A stretch of DNA of 6,585 nt from Clostridia bacterium (GTDB lineage Bacteria > Bacillota > Clostridia > Christensenellales > UBA1242). The notes beneath the pieces are model-generated. The model was not told the origin of the DNA. It did no database searches and saw only the letters and a list, made by a program, of their open reading frames with translations. A program made the translations under genes and the position numbers. Where the stretch lies: assembly GCA_017537405.1 (NCBI GenBank), contig JAFYKU010000063.1, forward strand, positions 1 to 6,585, written 5' to 3'. Positions 1 to 5,587 of the stretch are shown in pieces (position 1 is the first letter of the stretch; each line of letters starts with the position of its first letter).

Positions 1-1439
1 ACATGCGGTGCCGCCATTGATGTTCCTTGTTTACCAACTATCCCTCCATCATTATTTGCACTATTAATAGAAACACCAGGAGCACATACATCGATAAGTG
101 ACCCAAAATTCGAAAAACTGGCAAGTGTTAAATCACGACATATTGCACTAACAGTAATTGATGTTTTAACATTCGCCGGAGAATTATTTGACGCATCATG
201 ACCGTCATTACCGGAAGCGGCAACGGGCATAATATCCGCATCATATAAGTATTTTATGATGTCTTTATAAAAATTATCATTTTGCTTGCTAGAAAAACTC
301 ATATTAATTGCAACTACATTATACCCCTGTTCTTTTAATTGCATGGTATAATACATTGCTGAAATAGCACCTGAACCGGATCCAGAAGAAGTTCCATCTG
401 ATTTTTTTGCCATAAATTTCAATGGAAGAATCTTGACATTAGATAAGGTCATATCACAAATAATGCCAGAACAATGTGTTCCGTGACTATGTTCGTCTTC
501 AAAATCATATTCTTCATCAGGGTGAACATTGGTATAATCTTTTCCAATAATTTTTCCATTTCCGTCATATAATAAACGGTCTGTAAACCAAGGATGGTCT
601 GTATCGATTCCTGTATCTAACACAGCAACAACTACTTCAGGCAAGTCATAATCTGTGTTGTCTGCATCAACAAGACTGCGTAAATATTCGGAATAAGCCG
701 GAACGCCCATGGCTTCCGCACCCCATGTCTTATATGAATAAGAATCTCCGAGACCGGCTGGCATAACTTCACTCTCTTTGCACTCTTCATCTTCAACCCA
801 ACAAATAATATCAACTTCAACATAATTAATGCATGATTGATTTAAATAATATTCATATGCTGCCTTTGTTTCTTCAATCGAAGCGTATTGCAAAATATAT
901 AAATTATTGATATTAGCGACAGCCACTGCACCACATCTATCAAAGTTTGGGTTTGTGGTTTCCAAGACCAAACGCCTGGTTGCATATTTACGCGTTAAAA
1001 TTATATTATTTTCGCCATGTGTTACTTCATAGCTATTTTGAGCGGCAAGTTCTTCTAAATAATATGCATCAACAGCGCAGGAACGCATTTGATTTGTTGT
1101 AGCATTTTCACTGATTATTTCAAAAGATGTATTTGTTAAGTTTGCAAAAGTTTGTTTATTAACAATGAAATCTCCATCTTGATTTTGTGTCAAATTTTTT
1201 TCTTTATGAAAGAAAACTAAATCATTGTCTTCAATTGGATATTGTGAATTCATTGCAGCTACTGCGTCACCAAAATTTTCAACATCACTATTGGATAATG
1301 AGTTTTTCACACCCAAAGTAAACGCACTAACTCTGAAAGTATTAGGTAATGATACATTAAGAACAAAGCCGATTGTTGCACACAAAAAAACAATGCATGA
1401 TACAATTAAAAACTTAAAACTTCTCGATGTTTTTTTCAT
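1..1439 (-). CDS. Secreted subtilisin-like serine protease (S8 family), C-terminus cut by window edge
   Basis: An exported endopeptidase of the subtilase family; 479 codons are visible and the frame is still open at base 1. Residues 1-39 form a signal peptide: basic start (MKKTSRSFKF), hydrophobic core about 10-29, possible cleavage after VSA at 39. About 40-230 is a propeptide; 150-210 looks like an inhibitor-I9-type chaperone segment. The catalytic domain starts near 230 and shows the whole triad: Asp275 (VAVLDTGID), His319 (HGTHCSG), Ser474 (GTSMAAPH), plus oxyanion Asn411 (ASGND). Cys323 two residues... beside the HGTH motif recalls the proteinase K branch, where HGTHCAG is usual. The triad lies within the visible part, so the enzyme looks intact; any C-terminal anchor or repeats lie outside. 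The ATG at 1439 is chosen because it gives the signal peptide and lies just after a consensus promoter. No Shine-Dalgarno sequence precedes it. Substrate unknown; degradation of extracellular protein is the family default. Confidence 0.93.
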   Translation of the reverse strand, partial: MKKTSRSFKFLIVSCIVFLCATIGFVLNVSLPNTFRVSAFTLGVKNSLSNSDVENFGDAVAAMNSQYPIEDNDLVFFHKEKNLTQNQDGDFIVNKQTFANLTNTSFEIISENATTNQMRSCAVDAYYLEELAAQNSYEVTHGENNIILTRKYATRRLVLETTNPNFDRCGAVAVANINNLYILQYASIEETKAAYEYYLNQSCINYVEVDIICWVEDEECKESEVMPAGLGDSYSYKTWGAEAMGVPAYSEYLRSLVDADNTDYDLPEVVVAVLDTGIDTDHPWFTDRLLYDGNGKIIGKDYTNVHPDEEYDFEDEHSHGTHCSGIICDMTLSNVKILPLKFMAKKSDGTSSGSGSGAISAMYYTMQLKEQGYNVVAINMSFSSKQNDNFYKDIIKYLYDADIMPVAASGNDGHDASNNSPANVKTSITVSAICRDLTLASFSNFGSLIDVCAPGVSINSANNDGGIVGKQGTSMAAPH

Positions 1440-1453
1440 TTGTTATTCTATAA

Positions 1454-1482
1454 ATTATAAATAAATCATAACTTCTTGTCAA
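1454..1482 (-). promoter_or_regulatory. Consensus sigma-A promoter of the S8 protease gene
   Basis: On the minus strand TTGACA (1482-1477) and TATAAT (1459-1454) are both perfect and separated by 17 nt. The expected transcription start is near 1447, which leaves a leader of only about 8 nt before the ATG at 1439. That leader contains no Shine-Dalgarno sequence. The promoter lies in the 93-nt gap after the MBL gene. I see no strong terminator hairpin in that gap, so some read-through from the MBL gene is possible. Confidence 0.85.
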
Positions 1483-1532
1483 TGTAACACTTTAGATGCC
1501 TAATAATAGTATGTGACTTTATCTTAAAAATA

Positions 1533-2711
1533 TTATAACCAAACTGTTGGACAATTACGATTCTGCTTGAACCACTTGGTCTTTTTAAGAATAATTGCAT
1601 TATTTGAACATTGTACATCTGGTCTCAGATCATATTGATTACATAATACGACAATATTTCCGTTCATTGATGCAAACTTGTTTTCTTTTTGTTCCTCATA
1701 GATAGTTGTAACATAAACTTTTTCCGTATAGATAGCAATACGGTCAATAAAGTCTTGTGTTGGAAATTGATTCTCATTGGTAGAAGTATATTCATTACTT
1801 CCAGCACAACAGCAAACACAAACTATTTTGGGCTGAATTACTTCCAGTAAGACATTATGCGAACTGGTTTTGGATCCGTGATGCCCTGCCTTATATAGTT
1901 CAACTTTGGTTAATTGTTTGTTACTTGCAACCAAAGATTCTTCGCCTGCTTTTTCAAGATCACCAGTAAAAAGATAATATTTGTCGTTGTTTTGAATTAC
2001 CTGACAGCAAACCGAATGGTTATTTTCCGTGCTGGCTACTTCACGGTAATATCGATGATCAAGAACTTCAAGTACAATATTTTCAGTTAATAGATATTGG
2101 GATTTTGCCCCATTTGTTTCTTCAACACATTCCAAAGCATTAAAAACTTTGGTATTACATCGTGTTTGCAATTCATTTAATTCGCGTAAGTAATTCGCGT
2201 AAATATTTCTTTCCATAGTTTCGGGCGTAACTTGTGCAAATTGAATTACCGTTTTCACATTGTAAAGATCAAATAAACTTAATGTTTTTTCGGGCGTAGC
2301 AAATCCAGCGTAATGATCTTCGTGAGCATGCGTAACAATTACATATTCGATAGTACCATCGAGAACATATTGGTCAAGATAGTTCTTAATGGTCGATATG
2401 GAGCTTGCCTTGGATCCAGCATCAATCAAAACTTCTACATTACCTGCTTTAATCAAAGTACAATCCCCTGTGTACTGATTCCCTAATTCTAAAAAATGAA
2501 TGGATAAGTCTTTACTTTTAATGAATTCGACATCAAGCGTACTGTTTTCATGATGACCATAAAAAAATGGATAAATATAGTCAGGGTATAAATTATACCC
2601 ACAAAAAATAACGGCACATATCACAAAGGTACAAAGTAAAACAACAAAAGTAGGAGTAAGTTTTCTCCTTTCTGTATATACTTTTCTTCTTCCGCGACGA
2701 TATCGTCCCAT
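1533..2711 (-). CDS. Membrane-anchored MBL-fold hydrolase, ComEC/Rec2 C-terminal-domain type
   Basis: A 392-residue protein with a basic N-terminus (MGRYRRGRRK), one membrane helix at about 20-38, and an extracytoplasmic metallo-beta-lactamase domain from about 68 on. Visible metal and active-site motifs are HAHEDH (His128, His130, Asp132, His133), TGD (Asp251) and GHHGS (His277/278). The order SIHFLELG, LIDAG, HxHxDH, TGD, KAGHHGSKTSS is that of the hydrolase domain fused to the DNA channel ComEC, but the channel helices are absent. It is therefore a free-standing relative, not ComEC itself. The usual GQGDC motif is stretched to GNQYTGDC, and a CVCCC cluster follows GHHGS; I recall this combination from other uncultured Bacillota. 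The substrate is unknown; nucleic acid or another phosphodiester is a guess from the fold. The ATG at 2711 is preferred over an in-frame TTG at 2741, which lies in a terminator T-tract upstream of the -10 box. Confidence 0.88.
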   Translation of the reverse strand: MGRYRRGRRKVYTERRKLTPTFVVLLCTFVICAVIFCGYNLYPDYIYPFFYGHHENSTLDVEFIKSKDLSIHFLELGNQYTGDCTLIKAGNVEVLIDAGSKASSISTIKNYLDQYVLDGTIEYVIVTHAHEDHYAGFATPEKTLSLFDLYNVKTVIQFAQVTPETMERNIYANYLRELNELQTRCNTKVFNALECVEETNGAKSQYLLTENIVLEVLDHRYYREVASTENNHSVCCQVIQNNDKYYLFTGDLEKAGEESLVASNKQLTKVELYKAGHHGSKTSSHNVLLEVIQPKIVCVCCCAGSNEYTSTNENQFPTQDFIDRIAIYTEKVYVTTIYEEQKENKFASMNGNIVVLCNQYDLRPDVQCSNNAIILKKTKWFKQNRNCPTVWL

Positions 2712-2718
2712 ACATTGA

Positions 2719-2749
2719 ATTATAGCATCAAAAACAAACAAAAGACCAA
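2719..2749 (-). promoter_or_regulatory. Extended -10 promoter of the MBL hydrolase gene
   Basis: The minus strand reads TGC-TATAAT (2727-2719), a perfect -10 hexamer with the extended TGn element. It is followed by 7 nt (TCAATGT) and then the ATG at 2711, so transcription should begin at or within a base or two of the start codon. The best -35 candidate is TTGGTC (2749-2744) at a long 19-nt spacing; it is part of the preceding terminator stem. An extended -10 often makes a good -35 unnecessary. There is no Shine-Dalgarno sequence. Confidence 0.7.
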
Positions 2750-2766
2750 CACATTATATGTTGGTC
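2731..2766 (-). terminator. Intrinsic terminator of the small basic-protein gene
   Basis: A perfect 8-bp stem, GACCAACA (2744-2751) pairing with TGTTGGTC (2759-2766), encloses a 7-nt loop. On the minus strand it is followed directly by the T-rich run TTTTGTTTGTTTTT (2743-2730). It begins 24 nt after the stop codon of the 2791-3036 gene. On the plus strand the stem is followed by a poorer T-tract, and no plus-strand gene ends here, so it works for the minus strand. Confidence 0.8.
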
Positions 2767-2790
2767 GTAATAAACTTTTTATAAGTTGAA

Positions 2791-3036
2791 CTAATTATTG
2801 CTAGGATTACTTGTTGTCTGGGTAGTTGCAGTTTTTTGTTGCGTGGTCGAAGTTTTCTTTGGTGCGGTTGTTCTGCGTTTCTTTTTTCCCATAAATTGAT
2901 TACCTGTATCATCAATCCAACCAGCCAAACTACTACTCATTTCAACAAAAGTATCCTTAATGGTTTTGCCAAGTTTTTTCATGGCACTACCTTTTTTAGC
3001 TTTTTTTGTTGTTTTTGTACTGCTACTTTTTTCCAT
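2791..3036 (-). CDS. Small basic Lys/Thr-rich protein of unknown function
   Basis: I do not recognise this 81-residue protein. It has 16 Lys, 2 Arg and only 5 acidic residues, with 16 Thr and 10 Ser. Residues 1-27 are Lys-rich. Residues 28-49 form the only less biased segment (TFVEMSSSLAGWIDDTGNQF). Residues 51-61 carry a KKKRR...PKK patch, and 62-81 are a Thr/Gln/Asn/Ser tail. There is no signal peptide or membrane helix. The charge pattern would suit nucleic-acid or polyanion binding, but that is inference. A dedicated terminator just downstream supports a real single-gene unit. The start is uncertain: ATG 3036 is used here, and ATG 3066 would add 10 residues. ATG 2982 would leave 63 residues and has an AAAAGG stretch at usable Shine-Dalgarno distance. 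A TTGACA at 3063-3058 could be a -35 box, but its 17-nt partner (GAGTAT) is weak. Confidence 0.6.
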   Translation of the reverse strand: MEKSSSTKTTKKAKKGSAMKKLGKTIKDTFVEMSSSLAGWIDDTGNQFMGKKKRRTTAPKKTSTTQQKTATTQTTSNPSNN

Positions 3037-3048
3037 ACTCTTAGTATG
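3034..3048. repeat. Short palindrome in the divergent region (possible operator)
   Basis: CATACT (3034-3039), CTT, AGTATG (3043-3048) is a perfect 6-bp inverted repeat with a 3-nt centre. One arm holds the start codon of the minus-strand basic-protein gene. Immediately to the right the heptamer ATGTGTC occurs twice, at 3046-3052 and 3055-3061. A repressor site is possible, but a repeat this short can occur by chance. Confidence 0.3.
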
Positions 3049-3092
3049 TGTCGGATGTGTCAACATATACCAAAGATTTCATAAAAGATACT

Positions 3093-3224
3093 ATGACAGA
3101 AATTCAAGATTTTTATGAAAGCACAGAAGCAAGTCAAATGGCACAAGAATACTTTAAAGAAAAACAAAACAGTAAAAACGATTGGCTTTTTTTGATTTGC
3201 CTATTTTTAACGCTCTATATATAA
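3093..3224 (+). CDS. Probable 43-residue protein with hydrophobic C-terminus
   Basis: This small frame encodes an acidic, helix-prone N-terminal part (residues 1-30: 7 acidic, 3 basic, starting MTEIQDFYESTEAS) and ends in a hydrophobic segment from Trp31 (WLFLICLFLTLYI). This is the layout of a tail-anchored membrane peptide, although 13 residues is short for a full membrane span. A weak promoter, GTGTCA (3057-3062), 17 nt, CATAAA (3080-3085), ends 7 nt before the ATG, the same geometry as at glyA. An in-frame GTG at 3048 would add 15 residues that continue the amphipathic pattern, but would leave almost no room for promoters between the divergent genes. The stop overlaps the glyA -10 box, and glyA begins 8 nt later. 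I recognise no family; a remnant or a chance frame remains possible. Confidence 0.45.
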   Translation: MTEIQDFYESTEASQMAQEYFKEKQNSKNDWLFLICLFLTLYI

Positions 3225-3225
3225 T
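3197..3225 (+). promoter_or_regulatory. glyA promoter with leaderless geometry
   Basis: TTGCCT (3197-3202, 4 of 6 to TTGACA), an exact 17-nt spacer and a perfect TATAAT (3220-3225) are followed by 7 nt and then the ATG at 3233. Transcription should start at or within a base or two of the start codon. The whole promoter lies inside the 3' end of the 43-residue frame, and the -10 box contains that frame's TAA stop. No Shine-Dalgarno sequence lies before glyA. Confidence 0.75.
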
Positions 3226-3232
3226 TATTTTA

Positions 3233-4417
3233 ATGAATACAATACAAAAACTCATTCAAAAAGAAAACAAAAGGCAATGGAGTAAAATTAACTTAATTGC
3301 TAGTGAAAACATTGCCAGCAAAAATGTTATGCGCGCAATGGGAAGTTGCTTAACCAACAAATATGCGGAAGGCTACCCTGGTGCACGCTATTACTCTGGT
3401 TGCGAAGTTGTTGACGAAGTCGAAAACTATTGCCGTGATTTAGCTTGTAAATTATTCGATGCAGAACATGCTAATGTACAACCCCACTGCGGTTCTTCGG
3501 CAAATATGGCGGTTTATTTTGGACTATTAAAACCTGGCGACACAATTCTTTCCATGTCGTTGGATGCAGGTGGACACTTAACACACGGTGCCAAAGTTTC
3601 TTTTTCTGGTAAAATTTATAATGTTGTTAACTATGGATTAGATGCTAAAGGTGTTTTAGATTATAAATCTTTAGAAAAACTCGCTAAAGAACACAAACCA
3701 CAAATTATCGTAGCTGGATGCAGCGCTTACAGTTTGGTGATTGATTTCGAACGCATTGCAAAAGTTGCTAAATCTGTTGGGGCTTATTTTATGGTTGATA
3801 TGGCACATTTTGCAGGTTTAGTAGCCGCTGGTCTTTACCCTAACCCAATGAAATGGGCAGATGTTGTAACTACAACCACACACAAAACTTTACGCGGACC
3901 ACGCGGCGGCATGATTTTATGTAAAGAAGAGTTTGCCAAAGCAATTGATAAAGCGGTTTTCCCAGGCTCACAAGGTGGACCACTAATGCATGTGATTGCG
4001 GCTAAAGCTGTTTGTTTAGAAGAAGCATTTACGGCTAACTACCGTCGTTATATGGAAAAAGTTGTACAAAATACAAACTACCTATGTGAAGAATTAAAAA
4101 AAGAAGGAATTAAAATCATTTCGGATAAAACTGAAACACATTTATTTTTAATTGATTTACGCGATACTAATAAATCTGGACGCCAAGTTCAAGATGAATT
4201 AGAACAAAAATTCGGCATAGTAACCAATAAAAATAAAATTCAAGATGACCCGCGTTCTGCTGTTGAAACCAGCGGCGTACGCATAGGATTACCGTTTATT
4301 ACAAATTTGAAAAAAGTTGACCGCAGAGTTCTTGACGAAATTAAAGATTGCATAGTATCAGTTGTACTTGAAAAACCAGAACCAATCTTAAAATATATAC
4401 CAAAAATCTTTAAATAA
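3233..4417 (+). CDS. glyA: Serine hydroxymethyltransferase
   Basis: A cytosolic PLP enzyme that interconverts serine plus tetrahydrofolate with glycine plus 5,10-methylene-tetrahydrofolate, the main one-carbon entry for purine, thymidylate and methionine synthesis. All main motifs are present in the 394 residues: LIASEN (22-26), KYAEGYPG with Tyr44, RYYSGCE (52-58), GGHLTHG (113-119; His115 should stack on PLP), VDMAHFAGL (188-196; Asp189 contacts the pyridine nitrogen), TTTTHKTLRGPRGG with the PLP lysine Lys218, SQGGPLMH, and SGVRIG with Arg350 for the substrate carboxylate. The N-terminus is somewhat shorter than in E. coli GlyA and begins directly at the helix before LIASEN. Local departures from E. 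coli are Ala112 for His in HGGH and GLPFIT for GTPAIT. ATG 3233 is preferred over an in-frame TTG at 3182, which lies upstream of the promoter and adds unrelated hydrophobic residues. It converges with thiI across a shared terminator. Confidence 0.97.
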   Translation: MNTIQKLIQKENKRQWSKINLIASENIASKNVMRAMGSCLTNKYAEGYPGARYYSGCEVVDEVENYCRDLACKLFDAEHANVQPHCGSSANMAVYFGLLKPGDTILSMSLDAGGHLTHGAKVSFSGKIYNVVNYGLDAKGVLDYKSLEKLAKEHKPQIIVAGCSAYSLVIDFERIAKVAKSVGAYFMVDMAHFAGLVAAGLYPNPMKWADVVTTTTHKTLRGPRGGMILCKEEFAKAIDKAVFPGSQGGPLMHVIAAKAVCLEEAFTANYRRYMEKVVQNTNYLCEELKKEGIKIISDKTETHLFLIDLRDTNKSGRQVQDELEQKFGIVTNKNKIQDDPRSAVETSGVRIGLPFITNLKKVDRRVLDEIKDCIVSVVLEKPEPILKYIPKIFK

Positions 4418-4418
4418 T

Positions 4419-4446
4419 AAAAAGGCGGTAAGTAACCGCCTTTTTT
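4419..4446. terminator. Bidirectional intrinsic terminator between glyA and thiI
   Basis: AAAAA (4419-4423), GGCGGT (4424-4429), loop AAGTA, ACCGCC (4435-4440), TTTTTT (4441-4446). The GC-rich 6-bp stem is flanked by A and T runs, so each strand has a T-tract after the hairpin. It starts 1 nt after the glyA stop, and its far end overlaps the thiI stop codon (4445-4447). It therefore serves both convergent genes. Confidence 0.93.
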
Positions 4447-5587
4447 ATAATTCTCTACTTTCGACTTTTTGGAAACAATTTTCAATCAACAAATTAAAGT
4501 TTAGTTTTTCTTCTTCGGCTAATACTGTCGGCAAGTTTGGTTTAATAGTTGGACGCGATGGTACAAAAACAGTACAACAATCTTCATATGGCAAAATACT
4601 AATTTGATAAGTTTCAATTTGTTTTGCAAGATGTACTATTTCGTCTTTATCAAAACAAATTAAAGGACGCAGTATTGGTAATTGTTTCGCTACAAAATTA
4701 TTGGTAGTAATTCCTTGAATTGTTTGGCTGGCAACCTGAGCTAAATTTTCTCCCGTAATAATACAATCAGCATTATGCTCTATACCAATTTTTTCAGATA
4801 AGGCAACCATGAAACGGCGCATCAATGTTATTGTATATTCTTCATGACAACATTTTTGAATTTGAGAACCAATTTCAGTAAAAGGAACTATATATAGTTT
4901 ACCGCTGTTACCAAAAGAATTCACTTGTTTACAAAGTGATACCACTTTTTGCAAAGCTAATTCACTGGTATAAGGTGGTGTTGTAAAATGAACAAAGTCC
5001 ACTGTTAAACCACGCTTCATTGCTAAAAAAGCTGCAACAGGACTATCGATACCGCCAGAAATCAAACAAATTGCACGACCAGAAACACCAACAGGCAAAC
5101 CACCTAAACCACGCTCTAGACCTGTTGATATGTATGCTACACCATTATGCCGAATTTCAATTTGTACAATAGTTTCTGGTTTTTGTACATCAACCTTGGC
5201 TTGTGCATTATTTTTCAAAATAACATCACCACACTGTGGCGCAAAAATTGGGCTTTTAATTGGGAAATTCTTATCTGCACGATTTATTACAACCTTGAAA
5301 GTTCCATTAATTTTAACAGAAGCTAAGTAATTTAAAATTTCTTCTGGTGAATTGAAATTTATCGATTCACACACACGAATACTGGTTAGTCCAAAAACTT
5401 TTTTTAATCGATTAACAATAAGTTTTGCATCTGAAAAATTGGAAACAACCACTCGAGTATCCGTTACTTCAGTTTTTACATCTGCAGGCAAAGCTTGACG
5501 AATATTTTTCATTAAAGTTCGCACAAAGAAACCACGATTAGAACCCTTTAAATGTATTTCCCCATAACTACATACGATTACACTCAT
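4445..5587 (-). CDS. thiI: tRNA uridine 4-sulfurtransferase ThiI (no rhodanese domain)
   Basis: ThiI adenylates U8 of tRNA and transfers sulfur to make 4-thiouridine; in some bacteria it also helps form the thiazole of thiamine. The 380 residues show an N-terminal ferredoxin-like region (GEIHLKGSNR at 9-18), a THUMP domain up to about 165, and a PP-loop ATP pyrophosphatase domain with SGGIDSP (177-183), ITGENLAQVASQT (277-289) and PYEDCCTVFVP (333-343). The last motif holds the expected cysteine, here doubled (Cys337/338). The protein ends near Leu380 with no rhodanese domain, as in Bacillus-type ThiI, where a dedicated cysteine desulfurase supplies the persulfide; no such gene is visible here. 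Its ATG overlaps the upstream stop as ATGA, implying translational coupling in the lgt operon. The only Shine-Dalgarno-like stretch, GAGG (5604-5601), is 13 nt away. Confidence 0.96.
   Translation of the reverse strand: MSVIVCSYGEIHLKGSNRGFFVRTLMKNIRQALPADVKTEVTDTRVVVSNFSDAKLIVNRLKKVFGLTSIRVCESINFNSPEEILNYLASVKINGTFKVVINRADKNFPIKSPIFAPQCGDVILKNNAQAKVDVQKPETIVQIEIRHNGVAYISTGLERGLGGLPVGVSGRAICLISGGIDSPVAAFLAMKRGLTVDFVHFTTPPYTSELALQKVVSLCKQVNSFGNSGKLYIVPFTEIGSQIQKCCHEEYTITLMRRFMVALSEKIGIEHNADCIITGENLAQVASQTIQGITTNNFVAKQLPILRPLICFDKDEIVHLAKQIETYQISILPYEDCCTVFVPSRPTIKPNLPTVLAEEEKLNFNLLIENCFQKVESREL

Noticed and set aside
632..823. Minus-strand open frame of 63 codons
   Set aside because: It lies in another frame of the S8 protease gene, whose frame carries clear subtilase motifs across the same bases.
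1225..1464. Plus-strand open frame of 79 codons
   Set aside because: Antisense to the signal peptide and pro-region of the protease and overlapping its promoter; no recognisable protein features.
1483..1532. Possible terminator after the MBL gene
   Set aside because: Only an imperfect pairing (GTCACATACT with AGTGTTAC) without a T-tract; too weak to call.
2712..2741. TTG start extending the MBL protein by 10 residues
   Set aside because: It sits in the T-tract of the preceding terminator and upstream of the -10 box, so it would not be in the transcript.
2836..3084. Plus-strand open frame of 82 codons, Phe/Cys-rich
   Set aside because: It is the antisense of the Lys-rich basic protein (Lys codons read backwards give Phe), and the basic protein has its own terminator.
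3182..3232. TTG start extending glyA by 17 residues
   Set aside because: The extra residues overlap the small upstream frame, lie partly upstream of the promoter, and have no counterpart in serine hydroxymethyltransferases.
4240..4485. Minus-strand open frame of 81 codons
   Set aside because: Antisense to the conserved C-terminus of glyA and running through the terminator hairpin.
5130..5330. Plus-strand open frame of 66 codons
   Set aside because: Antisense to the THUMP region of thiI; no own signals.
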